Notes: generated by a model from the sequence alone, not told the origin. A stretch of DNA of 64,000 nucleotides from Macquaria australasica (GCA_005408345.1 SEMN01000087.1:248001-312000), one strand, 5' to 3'; numbered from the stretch's first letter, positions 12,901 through 27,900 are shown. Made by a program: numbers and translations.

Positions 12901-15900
12901 ACTGGCTCTGGACTGAGGAGGATTGCCTGGCCTGAAAATCAAGATAGGCCCACAGAGATGTTACTGTCTCTGAAAATTTACCTCATAAACAGGGATGACG
13001 TGGAGGTTAAACTCATCTCATAGCAGTATTAGCCAGCTAATAATTTGTGAAATAGATATTTAGACCTTTTTTGGAACTCTGTCAGTCTCAATTTGAGTCT
13101 CTCTAACTCTAACTACACTAAAACTCTTAATAATGTTAGTGGCACAAAGAAAAAACAAGTTGATACAAGTTACATGTACCTGTAGATATCTTATTCTAAG
13201 GACAAATACATTAATACCTTTCTGAAACTGAAAATAAATTTGTGTTTACCTGTGCCCAGTTCATATCTGAACTCTACATGTCCCTCCACCATGGAGATGG
13301 CTACAAAGTCCTCCACCTTCATTTTCTTCCCTCCACAGAAGAACATCAGGCCATCTCTTTCCAGGGGCTTGAACTCCAGCTCAACACGCAGGTCATCATG
13401 GATGTTGGTCAGGGGAGGATAGGCTATGTATGATTCCTCACCGTCAAACAGCGGTGTGGTCACCAATTCCCCTGGTGATAGTGGACGGGGGGGCAAAATA
13501 CATTCAAATTTAGAATTTCTTGAAGGATATTTTGAATGAAAAATGTCTATACCGACATTATGTATGTTCCTAAACATATTTTAATGGGAGATGAGAGTCA
13601 CTTCCTGTCTTACCATCCATGCATTTGTTTCCAAACTTGCCAAGATGGCAGCGGCAGTCATAGCCCAGGCCATTCGGGCGGTTGATGCAAGTGGCGTCTG
13701 GTCCGCAGGCCTCTGTGGGAGTTCAGGTCACAAACAGAGACATAAAACACACCAATTTACCATTTTTATTATATTGCACTGATAGAGTTGATAGCAACAT
13801 CCAGGTACTTTGATTCATTTGTGTTGTCAGGTGGAGACTGTACCTGAGTGACAGTGCAGGGATGAGTGGTGCTGGCAGTTGCTGCCTGTGAATCCTCTGG
13901 GGCAGCTGCACTTATACAAGCTGGCGTCTGAGTCCTCACACCTTCCTCCATTCTGAATAATGACGTGGAAGAATTTAACTGTATATTATGGAATCAAACA
14001 CATGACAGATACTACAAATACACTAAGTGGATGGATGTAACTGACCTGGCACGGGTGGTCTTTGCAGGTGGGACAGTTTGTGACACCAGTAGAGCTGCGG
14101 TCAAGGTCTTTGAAGATGACTTCCTCACCTTGGATGACCAGCTGACGGATGCAGCCTGCATGATAGCAATATCAAATAAGGACAAATCTACACACCAAGA
14201 AGACTTTTTTTCCATCCCCTTTTTCCTGTCATGGTGTAAACAGAGTGATGTCTTACCAACAAAACCAGTCTTAATGCCAGCAGTTTTGGTGAGGACTGTG
14301 TAGTTGGGGTAACCACCCACATGCAGCTCCTCATTCAGATCCAGGCCCTGGAACTTGCCCTGAGGAGAGGAAATGTGCATTTACTACGAACATACTAACT
14401 GACATAAATAAATCAAATGCACATATGTGACAGTCTGAGTTACATTCACGTTGATGGACGTACCTGTGAGCTGCCGTTGATGGGCTCCCCTCCGTCTACA
14501 ATGATGTAGCCCAAGGTGTGGTTGCGATACAGCTCAACTGTGTGAAACTCTCCCAGCTTGACGGGGTTGGGGTCGCGTATGGTGGCCATGCCGGAGCCCA
14601 CGTCGAACCTGAGACAACACAACAGATGATTACCAACAATGGCGTCGTGCTGTGTTTCAGTCAATTAGGAGAATTTTTAAGATCAGTATAAACTGACCTG
14701 AACTCTAAGCGGCCGCCCACAAGTCCCAAAGAGATGAAGTCTGCTCCTGTGGTCCTTCTCTGGCCATTGTAGAGGATCATACCTACACCACAAAAACAGG
14801 GTGAGTGAGTACTAGTAAAAACTTAACCCTAAATGCATACCCTACAATAATATCCATCTTAATAAGTCAATAAATCTAGGAGTTTATTTAAACAAGTGAA
14901 ACATTCCTGAAATAATCATCTGATCCCATTGGCAGAATTTTTCACTCAAGAAAATCAAGATTTTAGACTAAATATGACAATAAGTGACTCGTTATGATGG
15001 ATATTGTTTGCGATGGAGTCATTCATACACACAGTAAACTCTTTGAAAGCAGCATGCTATGGGGAGGCATGTTTAAAGCCAACCAAAGCCTGGTTATAAC
15101 TTGCCATCTTATCCGGGCATCACTGGGCTGCCAAGTGCATCCAGTCCTCCCTTTTCCTGTCTCCACATGCTGGTAATACATGCTTTACATGAGGCTCACA
15201 GAGGCTCTCGGGGAAGTGGGAACATGCCCTCTTACACATCTATCTACAGTATATCATCTAGTTGTGAAGAGGAGTGATCTAGAGAGAGTAGATGGCATAA
15301 ATGTGCAACACAAAGTTGATTGTTTAAGTGTAAAGTAGGTTTACACATAATATGCTGTAGATGTTTGTATCACACATTTAAGCAGAAGGAGTCAGGTCTG
15401 CTTTTGCAATGAATTTGTAGCTTGTTTGTTGTCAAGCAGTCACACATAAGTAGCCAGTCAATATATATAGTAATATTCCTTTGATTTTCCAAACATTTCA
15501 CTGTAATGTCTATTCATTTTGCTGTCGTGTCCCCACACATCCAAATGTGGGTAGGTTAAAAGAAACCATGCAAGTACTTGTAAGGGCAATTTGAATTATT
15601 GTAGCTCTTTTCAGAACTGCAGTGATGTTAAAATAAAAAAAAACACCTACAGAAACATGTGTAGCATTGCATTTATACAGTTCAAGCATACAAGGACTGC
15701 AATTTTAAGCAGTAGTGCTGCAATGTAGGCAGTGTAGAAGCTGATGTAGACTGGGATGTAAAAGTAGATTTGTAACCAAGCTAAACTCCTAAAAATGGTT
15801 TTGTGATCATGACCGAAAAGCTGGTATGAAAACAGAGGCCATGCACCATCTTGCATCTCTTTCACAGCCCCTAGATCAGCCTTGAGCTGGATGCATTACA

Positions 15901-18900
15901 TGAGCCAAAAAGCAGTACTGCCAACATCAGTCTTACATTACTGTGGTTCTCAAGCACTGAGACTCACCAGCGTACAATATGAGACCTTCCCACCACGTGG
16001 GTGAAAGGAAGAGGTGAGGGAGAGAGGAAAGGGACAGAAGACGCAGTGAAATTATACATGACGAAATATGACAAACATAGTATACACAAAAATATTACCA
16101 CGCTGCAAGATTCATCAAGAGAAAAGTGTAAAATAACACGCTATCCAATTTAACTGTCAAACTAATTTAAGGTTGTACTTCCTTACCATCAACATTATCA
16201 GGTCTAAAGTTGATCTTAATGCTGAAAGCCTTGTAGGCATTTTTGATGGTGGGCAGGGTGAGGTAGGACAAGGGTTCCTGGGCAAAGTATGGCATCACTC
16301 TCTCTGAAAAAGCCATAATCTCATAGTTAGATACAGACAAGTGTGCAGTTAATACTCAAAGCTTTTCTTTCATTTGTTAACATCCCTTCCTACAGTACTC
16401 TCCACTCCGCAGACTAACCGTGAACTTCAAGTGTAGTAAAGGCTTCCACTTTTCCCTGTTTGTTAGAGGCTGTGCAGACGTACGTCCCAGAATCCTCATG
16501 GGTGACCCGAGGAACCGTCAGCACGTTGACTTCCTGGAAGCACTTAGGAGGAAGCTCTCCTTCCACCTAGATACAGAAACAAAACAACAAAATCAGTATT
16601 CGAAATAATAATCAGCATCAACAAAAAAGTGTACTCTCTTCAAGCCAAATGAGTTGGGAAGACATCAAAGAATTGTAAAAAAAGGTTTTTGAATTACAGA
16701 AATATCTTTGTTACCTTGGACCATTTGATCTCAGGTACAGGGTATCCTGAAGCCACACAGGGCAGGACTGCATCAGACCCAACTGTCACCTCCTTAGTTT
16801 CAGGCAGCGCAGAAATTTGAGGAAGGGCTGTGCAAACAGGCAAAGGATTTGAATGAGGGTGGAAGGATAGATAATGCATCAGTGTGTGTGCAAGTGCACG
16901 CATTTCTGTGTGTGTGATGGAAGGAAAATAATGTGCACTCACACTGGACGTTAAGGACCACCTGGGACTGCACTGAGCCTACATCGTTGGTGGCCGTACA
17001 GCGGTACTGTCCGGCATCGGCCTCCGTCACCTGATCGATCCTCAGCATGCCGCCCTTCACCATAATATGTGCGGGGAGAGACCCACCGACTTTACTCCAC
17101 TTAACCGTGGGTTCTGGGTCACCAACAGCCTGGCACTCAAACTCCACAGAGTTCCCTATCATCACTGTCTGCACTGACGTACGCACGTTGATCATCACCT
17201 TTGGCAGGGCTGTGGAAAATAAAATAAAATAAAATAAGAGAAACACGTTATATTTGACTTTGATGAAGCACGGTATATACTTGTATATTTGCAGTGAATG
17301 TAACAGACCTTGGATGGTCAACCTGGCAGTGTCCTGGGCCTGACCATAAACACTGCTGGCTCTGCAGATATAAACACCTTCGTTGCTCTGCTCAAGGTTC
17401 TCAATCCTACAGAAAAACATTAAGTTCCACACATGAAAACAAGCCATGGTTGGGTTTCTACTTCACAATTCATTAAAGGATAAGTCTGGTGAAATCTATA
17501 TTTTTCTTATTGTCAACAATTCCCATGAAAAGACCAAAACCAGCAATGAATTCATCCTACTGACAAATCTGTGTAGCCCGATATAGCTTATTCCTCTGTA
17601 CCATAGAACTGTCCATAAAGTATTAAAAACATATTAATGAGCCACACCATTGCACTGGATGACATGTTCCTTTATTAAGATGAACACTGTAGTTTATATT
17701 GAGTCAACCCCACACACTGTACACCGTCCTGCCACTTTAAATACTTGCTAGAGCACCCAGTCTTGGTTCTGAGTTCCGCAGACAGGCTGGGGAAGTATTG
17801 AGAGACAGACTAACACATTGTTGGTTTTGTTTTTTCATGGGATTTGTTGACAATAATAAAAATATAGAATGCCACGCTTATCCTTTAAGTACATATTATG
17901 TATAAATTGTGCTAAACATGTTTTGGAATAGGCTCAGCTGTAAATACAAGTTGTTAATGGGTAAAACATGCAGTGTTGCATTGTATTGTTGTTTTCAACA
18001 AACCCAACACATGGGTGTGTATGAGTCACCTGAGCACCCCATCCTTAATGTGGTGGTTCGGTGGCAGGGCTCCTCCTTCCTTCAGCCATTCAACTTTAGT
18101 TTCTATACCACCTGCTGCTGAACAGGTGAACTCCACAGCACTGCCCTGGGCTTTTACTTCAACCTGGGGTGACACACGCACTGCCAAGGGGGCTACGGGG
18201 GGGAAGGATAGAGACATGATTTAGGTCTTGCTGTGGTATAGGAATATAACTATTACACACCTCTTCACAACTCCATTTTAATCTTTCAAATCATTACATC
18301 ATCAGCAAACTTACATCTGACTGTGACTTTAGCGATCACTTCGCTGTTGCCCACTTTGTTGCTGGCCACGCACTTGTAGCTCCCCGCGTCCTCAGCAGTG
18401 GCCAGGTTGATCTGAAGATCCCCTCCGCTAACCTCGGCCCTCGAGGGCAGGTTTCCATCCAGCTTGGTCCAAGTGTAGGTCAGAGGAGCAGTGCCATGGG
18501 CCAGGCACTGCAACCTGATCACCTCCCCGACCCGCACAGACACATCATCAGGCACAGATGTGGCATAAGGAAGGGCTAGGGATAGGAGAAAAAAAGTTTA
18601 CTAGGTTTATGTGTTTTCTCAAGAGATATGCATTGCAAAAAAAAAAGCCATATAAAAGAGGAATTTCTACTCACTGTATATTAAGTCTATGATCCATTTA
18701 AAGGAGGAATAAAACAAAATTAATATGACAGCAAAACCACAACACTCACTCTCTACATCTAGCATGATGGTGACTTCAGTGGTGCCCATGTTGTTGGTGG
18801 CACTGCAGATGTATTCTCCAGAGTCTTGGCGGCCCACGTTGGGCAGCACCAGGCTGTTGTTCACCACCTTGTGTCTCCAAGGCAGAGGAGACCGCAGCTT

Positions 18901-21900
18901 GGACCAGGTGATTGTCGGGGATGGGAAACCTAGAAAGGCAAATTGGCAAACAAGAATGAAAATATTTTATTCTTGTGGCATTCGCATGCAATAAAAAAAG
19001 TTGGTACGGTTTTTTTTTAGATTGCCTTTGATACAGTGATGCAACATAAAAAAGTGATTAAAAAAAAGTGAATTCCAGCTGTATAAATAAGATTTTTAGC
19101 CATCATTACCGTGGGCCTCACAGCGCAGCGTTGCTGTCTGTCCCTCCACGATAACCATCAGTGGCTCAGGAACAGAGGCCCTGGGCACTGTGGGCACTTG
19201 AGAGCCTCCCTCAACCATGACCTCCACCTTGGTCTCAGTAGTGCCCACGTTGTTGCGAGCAGTGCATACATACGTGCCACTGTCTTCTGGACGTGCCACT
19301 AGTATCTGCACAAGAGGATTAATGTCATGTGAATGTAACGTAAAAGAGGAAAAATTCATATATCTCACCATACAAATACACACAATTTCAAAACGGAACA
19401 GAACAAAGCTGATTTCAAATAACTTCAACTGTTCTACAGATGTTGATGGCGTTATCAGATGTGTCAGTACCTGCATGACTGCATTGGACTCCATGGGCAC
19501 AGGGCTGCTCAGCATGGTCTTGCGGTTGCTGTCCAGCCTGTGCCATGAGACTGAGGGGCGGGGCTCTCCTGACGCCTGGCATTCCAGGTTAATGGGTTCA
19601 CCCACCCTGACACGCACAAGTCCACCAGGGGTGACGGTGGCCACAGGAGGCTCTGAGGGCACAGATACAAAGTACTGATATGGTTCTGTATCTGACCAGC
19701 CAATAGGGGGGACCCTTCACTTAGAGGTTTCTTCTGAAGCAAAATGAATAGGTCCATGTGTACATGCTGATATGCATGTAGCTTACCTTTGACAATCAAA
19801 GACACAATGGTGTGGGTGATGCCAAACGGGTTGCTCGCCACACAGCGGTAGGCACCATGATTCACAGGGCGGGCATTGGTAATGGTAATAACAGAACCAT
19901 CAGGACTAGCTTTAACATTATCTGCAGAACAGAGTAGCACATGAAACATTAAATCTTCTGTAGATGCTGAAATTTAAAGGGACAGTCCACCGATTTTATA
20001 CATGACATTCAGTTTACTCATCATGGTTAGCAATACGCAGCCTGTGTAAACAGTTGTATAATGTCTTCTGTGGCTCTGGAGGGAGCTTTCTAAAGTCTTA
20101 AAAAATAACCCTGATGATGTCATAAGGGTTGTTTTGGCTTGGGCTTGAGACTTTAACTGTTTTAACAGAAAGTTTGCATTACAAACTGGAGGTGTGGGGT
20201 TTGAAAGAAGTAGGCATTTAGGAGGCAGAAGGGGTCTAATGAAAGATACTATTTAGTTGCATTATGGGAAGTGTATGATCCAGGGTTTTAGTCTCTTTTC
20301 AGTCCCCTAAATTTTATGGAGGAGCAAAACTAAATCACTGGAGTTGCCCTTTAAGACATGTTGAGTAGTTCTCAATCTTGGGTCTAAGACACTCCTTGAA
20401 GATCACTAAACTGAAGAAATCTTTAGGAAAGACTACAATGAGTAGCCTAGCACAGTCAAATTTATTTTCACTAATTGACATGCAATATTTTAGTAATGCA
20501 AAAAATGTCACTGCAAGTCTGGAGAAAAGGGATTTGAGAAAAACAGAGTTCTAAATTAGTCATTAAATGAAGTAACAGAGGAGAAATTCATGTGTGGATT
20601 GCAGCCTGTAAATAATTACATCATAAAATCAGAACTCATTAAGCAGGTTTATTCCTCAGTGTGTGTGTGGTTATTACCTGGCAGCGGCTGGTTGCTGGCC
20701 AGTTTCCACTCCAGTCTGACAGGCTGGGCTCCGCTGTACACCGAGCACCTGAAGATGGCCGACTCCCCCACGCGCACTGCAGCACTGTGGGGCTCAACGG
20801 CGATGATTGGACTCTGAAGACCTGTGGCAGAAACCAGCAATTTGGGCTCTGGACAGATTCTATTTGAGCATTACTGTTCACGATCTCACCTCATTTAGCT
20901 GACTTATTATTCACAGAAACCTGACGTAACAAATTACTATTCAATGCGGCTATGGGCTTCATTGGCAGCAGTTAAAGAACTCAAACATCGCTGAAGTCCA
21001 GGAGGGAGTGAATGAGGATGAGATCATGGGACAGTAGCGAGGGAAATCATTCAATCTGAGGTCACACTGGGCTCCACTGGAAAGTACAGCTGGAAAGTTC
21101 ATTCATGAAGTGAGGTAGTGTTAGTCTGAGAACAACACCCTGCCATGTAATGCCCTGCCCTTAATGTGTTTTTCCCAGCCTCCGACTGATGCTGCCATCA
21201 ACTATAATTTCCTTGGTGAGAAAGTAATGACTGCTAAAGCTAACTCGGTGGACATCAAGCACAGTAAAGTACAGCGGAAACATTTGAAAAAGAGCAAACA
21301 TCAAAATGGGCTCTTTGTTATTATTCTGTTTTGATGCGAAAAATACTTTTTTTTATCCATCTGTGAAGAACGTCAGTGAATATACCACCTGTATGAGGCC
21401 CTAAAATGTTGACCAACTTACGTGAAGAGGATGAAGTGACAGACACGGAGACGGAGACAGAGGCCTGAGATCCTGGGTTTCCGGGCCTGCCCTGCACTCG
21501 ACAGATATACTCCCCTGAGTCCTCTGGAGTGGCTGACAGGATGCGCAGCTGACTGCCCAGAACCTGCACCCAGCAGACAAGGAATGCAGTCACTTCAGAA
21601 AACTCCTCATTTTACTTCAGATACATTAATACTACTGCCACCTCTAGTGCTACTACTGGCAAATAATACTATATAATACTAATATTCCCAATATTGCCAA
21701 TAAACATTAATATTACAATGGGATTTAATATTAAAATGTTGGCAAAATGGAACAAAAACAGCATACAAAAGTGGATTTCAATTAAATTAATGTCTAGAAC
21801 AACTCAAACTACACACTGGACTTCAGCAAGAATCTAGATCCATGTGTTCACTTGTTCATATGCTCAACAAGCTTCAAACTGTAATGTAAGTGCTGTGCAG

Positions 21901-24900
21901 TGGTTCTGACCCAAATAACTACATTTTTGAGGGGTATGGAAAAGTATGTTTCCACTGCATCACATTCAAAGATTGATTTTTGCATCTTTGTGGATTACCT
22001 GGTGGTTAGAGGAGAGGCGTCCGCTGGCTCTCGTCCAGGTGACTTGGGGAGGAGGATTCCCAGGGGCAAAACAGTTGAGCTCCAGACTCTGGCCCTCCTG
22101 GACATCCGCTATAGATGGCTGGATGCTGACCACCGAGGAGCTATGGTCCGCTGCACAAACACAAACAGATGCACCACATCATGTTTTTCCTGTAACAGAT
22201 TCACTCTGACATTCAGAATCTTATGACCTTACAGAAAGTACTGATTGTGTTTTTCTTTTTTCTTTTTGATGTATTATAAAGTTATTCGTGGTTGACGCAA
22301 GGGCTCTGGTCAATCCATGTTCCGATAGTGGAGAAATTTGTTTTCTACTCTTTTGAAAATTACATTGACATGATTACTATGAAACTACTTTGTGCTACTG
22401 TGTTTGTCAGATGCTGGGTAACCTTGGGGGAGACAAAGAGGGGAGGGGAGATATTGGTGGATAAGGTGAAAGGGTGGAGGAGGAGGGTTATGGGTTTTTG
22501 GATGGGGGAAAAGGGGAAGTTTTACTTTAATACAACCTTTATTTTCATAGTGCTGAACTTGTCCAGGAAAGGAACAACACATTATATATTTATTATCGGT
22601 TGTAAAGGGCTACTTATACACTTATATATCCTCACTTGTGTATGTATGTTAATGCCTGTTATTTGTTATTTCATAGTATATAGTATTTTTCTCTAATGCA
22701 ACTACAACACATGAAATGTTCCCATGTGAGTACATCCCCCAGTACAGAAATAATCCAATAAAAACTTGGTCACAAAAAAAGATAAAACCAAACCAGACCA
22801 TTAAATCAAACGTAATATTGCAACCTCTGAATCAATCACCAGCAAACGTCTGAGGTGGGCTGAATCAATTTGACAAACATGACATCTCACCTTTGAGCAC
22901 AGTGACTTTAATGGGAGCACTATTTGAGCCGATGCTGTTGCTACCAACACACATGTAAGTGCCCGAGTCGGATATCTTGATGTTGGGGATGAGCAGAGTA
23001 CCGATGTCGGTGCGGTCCATGTGGGCCTGGAGAGGACACACCAATAAGTGACCATCAGATACCAATTACACCGCCTTATGGCAGCCATGATGTACAGCAT
23101 TGTGCATTACATTTCAGAGATATTATTTTACTAATATTTACACCATTAAAACACACATAACTCATATACTGAAGACAAAGCACATCACTTACCTGTCTCA
23201 TGTCCCTTGAAACAACACAAATATGACACTGCTGACATTATGACATAACCAGCTAATAGCGACACAAAAGCACTACAGCATAGATCAACAAGACAAGAGC
23301 TGTTATTGCTATAGTTCAGTCTTTCTGTAAATGGATTTTGATTCATGATTTCTATGACACTTTGCACTTTGTACATGAAACTGTGTACAAAGTAGTGCCA
23401 ATATTTCTACAATGATTGGTGGGGTGATAATTTGTTAATATATCATGATCAGTGATAATTTATTACACTATTGTCTTCATTCTAAAAGAAATGAATGATT
23501 GGTGATTTTAAAAATGATTAAGAGAGTTAGAAGTGATACACTGATTTGAGCCAGAGGTTACTCAATAAGCATTACAAAGCAGTTCTGTACTGTAAAATCT
23601 GGGAATAATCACTAGCCAGTGCCCTGGAAGTCAAAATATTCACCATCAAATATCTCAGAGTGAATATGGAGTACCAAAACCCTGCATCGATTTCAACACT
23701 CATATTTAAGAACTCTCATGACTTTCTTGCTCATGAGCAATCAACAGCTCGACTTGTTTGTACACTACTCCACATGGCAGTCAGAGGCCCAGCAAGACTG
23801 AAAATGAGCTTTCATAAAGTTTGGAAACACCTCAGAGGGGAGGGGAATCAGGAGAGGAGGGTCTGGGGAGGGATTACTGTATCCGGGGGGTGTTGGGGCA
23901 TCCATGGACAAAGCTGCTTAGCTCCAGCCCATTCAACCGTGAGGGAGGCTAAACCGAGCAGTGGCTGAGGCGGGCCCTGGCTCAATGTGTGTCTGAACCC
24001 ATTGACGAGTTTTCAAAGCAAGCCGTTTGCTAGAGCATACAGAATTTCTGCGTGGTCGCACGGCAGAGCCCAGCTCCCCCTGGGAAAGGCTGACACAACG
24101 CAGTGGCTCTCTGAGGCAGAACTAAACAGGCCCCGGAGCCCTCACCGAGCCGAGGAGGGCTGTGCAGAAACCAGACTAACACAATACCCCTTTGGGCAGG
24201 GGGGCAGCGGGCTGCGCCTGGCACGGAGCAAAATATGTCTGAAATACCTACAGTACCTACTGTATACTTAGTCCTGTTAATACACTCAATGGAATGATGA
24301 GGGTCAACTGGGTGCTGAGAGCCCAAACACGTCAGGGATGGTATGATGTGGATAGTACAAAACAAAAGACTATGGAACACTTGAATTAATAAAACGCAAC
24401 ATAAAAACATGTACTGCATGCAAGTACACTATGAAGTCAACTAGAGCCAGCTAGTTTAATGTATTTGGCATCAGGTCTAAAGGGACTTAGTGAGCAGCTG
24501 TGGTAAATTAACGGGGTTTACAAGGTGTGAATCAAGGACACGTTTGATCATGCACTTAGTCGACAATGTGTGAAGACGAGGTCAGTAGAGGACAATTGAT
24601 GTGAACTACGAGACAGGACAGACAGACAGCGGACAGATGGACAGACCTGCAGCTCCTCAATACGTCTCTGTAACACATCGAGACTGTTGCTTTTAAACTG
24701 ATGGAAACCGTGAGAGGGAATGGCCTGAGCAAACGTCAGAACAGGGTGGGATCAAAAAAAAAAAAGGGGGGGGGGGGGGGGACAAACAGAAGGGAGGGAA
24801 AAACAGGTAAATGGTCAAAATGCTGAAACAATCATAAAAACTGACACAGTATGATGAAATACCATCGGCACCGGACACACCTTGAAGTGCAAGATAGAGA

Positions 24901-27900
24901 TATAGCACGGCAGAATGTAAATACAGTTACTGTTTGAATCAATCCATGTTAAAGTCATCATTCAGGCACTGAGACAGCAGGGTGCTGACAGTGTCTCACC
25001 TGTGGTGGGATTTGTCCTCCGTTTTTCAGCCAGGTGAGCTTCGGGGTTGGTGTTCCTGATGCTCGGCAGTACAACCTCAAGGTGTCACCTTCATGGACTT
25101 CATGGATATTTTGGGGACTGACTTGGACTTGGGGCAGGGTGCCTATGCCACTTGGGTTAGACTCTGACCAAAGAAATGCATTGTGATCATGCAAACACAA
25201 AATATAACCACCCCAACTTCTTGAGCTTGACAGTTCATTTTTCATCAGTTCAGTTGTTAACTTTTGTGATAAACATTGTTTACTTTTTGTTTTTCTTTTG
25301 TAATAAAGTCAGTGAAGAGTATGTGTGACATGCTAAACTGTAGTGTTACAGTAGCACAAACAGAAAAGAATCATTAAGTTAGTGAACTAGCTCAGCAATG
25401 TCACTTACACAGCAATCTCTCTAGAGTTTGCTAATATTAGCTAACATTAGCCACCATAAGCTACCGGTCTACCAGACCAAGTAAGACTGTAGCAGCAAAA
25501 CCCCTGATTGACTTGAGCAAGGGTGTGTTTTATTGTTTATGAACTAAACTTTTCATTTGTGAGGAAGATTATTTCTTTTTCAAAAGTTGCACAGTCTCGC
25601 TTTAAAGCAAGAGGACGCTGAGCTAAAGACACATGTTGTTTCAAGCTAATTGTTTTTCCAAAAAAAAAAAAAAACATTGAAAATGTATTGAAAATAGGGT
25701 GAATGATTATTTTCCCTTGCTTTTAGAATTTAAACTGCTGTGTTTTCAACTTATGAGGTCTAAACACACTTGTTTCCATAAATTAAGGGGACATTACACA
25801 CTAATTTACAAGACCTCCATGGAGAACTAACCACCCAACCTACCTAACCTTAACCATAATCACTACATGCCTAACCCCAACCCTTATTCCAACCTTAACC
25901 TGACCCTAACCTTAAACAAGTCTTAACCATGAAATCTAATGATTTACATTGTGGGGACTTGCATTTTGTCCCCAAAAGGGAGGCAAGTCCCCACAATGTA
26001 AGTGTGTAAACAGATGTATGTTCCCACAACACATAATACACGTTCACACACACATTAACACAAAGCATACTTTGGACAAAGAGGGAAACCCGCGCTGTGT
26101 GCTCCCCATGAGTGTTCAGGGCCTTGCAGGTGTACTCTCCCTCATCAGCTGGGTCCACTGCTGTAAAGGTCAGTACGCCACCTCGTATCACAGCTCTGGG
26201 ACTCATTCTGTTCCCTGGACCTCCTGTAACAATCACACAGTTGAACCTTGTCACTGAAGGCTGCAGAGTGAATTTAAAAAATGGCCTTTCAACTCAATTG
26301 ACTAAGAATATAGCTCAACAAGGCCTGCAGGAAACACTCCAAAAGTGGAGTTCTATCTGGTCATACCGATCCATTCAATGGCAGGGGTTGGGTTCCCAGT
26401 CACTGTGCAGCGAAACTCTGCCTGCTGGCCCTGCTGGACATTCAGCACTGAGGGAGTGATGGTGGCCACAGGCTGGGCCCCCTCTGCAGCTACAGAAGGA
26501 GACACACCAGTCAAACACAGCTTAAAACGGAGAGTGAAACTTCCCAGAGGCACATGGAGAAATAAAGCATGATAATGCAGACTGGTCTATTGGTGTGGTG
26601 GTGAAGTGGAACATGAATCCTTGTCAGGGGTCTACAATCACTGCTCGGGCATTATATTAAGCTGTGGGTTGCTTGCTTTTGATTACAATGAACTGATCAG
26701 ACTGAGAGAGAGAGTGACGGCCTCTGCCCGTGCCCCCACCCTCACTCTGAGTCTAGATCCTCAGAGCAGGCGAAACAGATGAGTTGTGGCAGGCAAGCCT
26801 TGGCATGGCCTCTGGGCATATTGCTGTCTGTGCCAGTTTGGCTGGCTGCTAAACTGCGTATTCAATCCCATATGATCCCAGGGTGACAGAGCAATAGAAA
26901 GGTCTCTTTCAGTAGAAAGGGAGGAGTATGAGGCTATCTAAGCAGGTTGAAAACGTCTGGGACTGTTGTAGCCTGGGCCAAGCTTTGACTCTCTGACCTT
27001 AGTGACATCAATACCCCACGGCAGAGAGAAGTTTCATCGTCCTCTGTGGGACATGGGGCAGACATGACTGCCTACACTGAACACACACGAAACATCTAAG
27101 ATTGATAAATGATTTGATGTGAGTATCCAGGTGTTTTGTAGAGTCTCTGTCATGAGTTTTTTAAAGATTTATAGTAGAATCAGTGCATCAAGAGATGAAA
27201 TTTTAAGGGTCAATTCAAATTTTAAATTTGAGCTTATGATGGCACTAGATGAAAAGTTAAGGAATCACCAAAGTTATTATAATTATTTCTGAAAGGGACA
27301 TATATTTGTGTACCAAATTTCATGGTAATCCACCCAATAGTTGTTGAGAAATTTCACTCAGAACCACAAATGTCAATGTCATGGTGGCACTAGAGGAAAA
27401 GTCCGAATCACCGAAGTAATTGGTGACCATGAATGTCTGTACAAAACGTTGTGCCAATTCATCTTGTAGAGGCTGAGATAAGATAAAACTAAAACTAGCT
27501 TCATGGCTAATTTCCACTAGAGGTAAAGAAGGAAAATATGTTTTGGGATGTCTGGAATCTGTAACTTCTCAATGACATATGCAATACTTCTGTCTATTAA
27601 TATCACATTAACTGTGTTATTTAAAGTACACTTCCATCTGTTTGATGCACTGAAACTAGGCCTTTCACACTGGACACATGTCTGCTACCCACATTCAGCT
27701 ATGATGTGTTGAGATTGTGATGGGATGTATTAAGCACAGTATGATGTTTGAAGCCCAGATAACAGCTATTTCCTGAGGAGAAAATGGAAAGAGCAAAGTG
27801 TGAAGAGAAAGAAGAAGAAGGGACATCTCTTGTCTCTGAATGTGGAGACACCGTCACCCAGAAAATATAAATAACCATCTAGCTCCTGATAATGTAATAA

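Noticed and set aside
13191..13249. Extension of the LG2 frame past the exon donor (KHKFIFSFRKV)
   Set aside because: A GTAAAC donor and the matching phase of exon 12687-12931 show that the exon ends at 13250.
22292..22696. 134-codon plus-strand ORF with hydrophobic C-terminus
   Set aside because: Lies in an hspg2 intron, low-complexity composition, no recognisable domain and no promoter or splice context.
25830..25925. Telomere-like CTAACC units
   Set aside because: Imperfect and short, and part of a dispersed intronic repeat with a hairpin end; not an interstitial telomere array.
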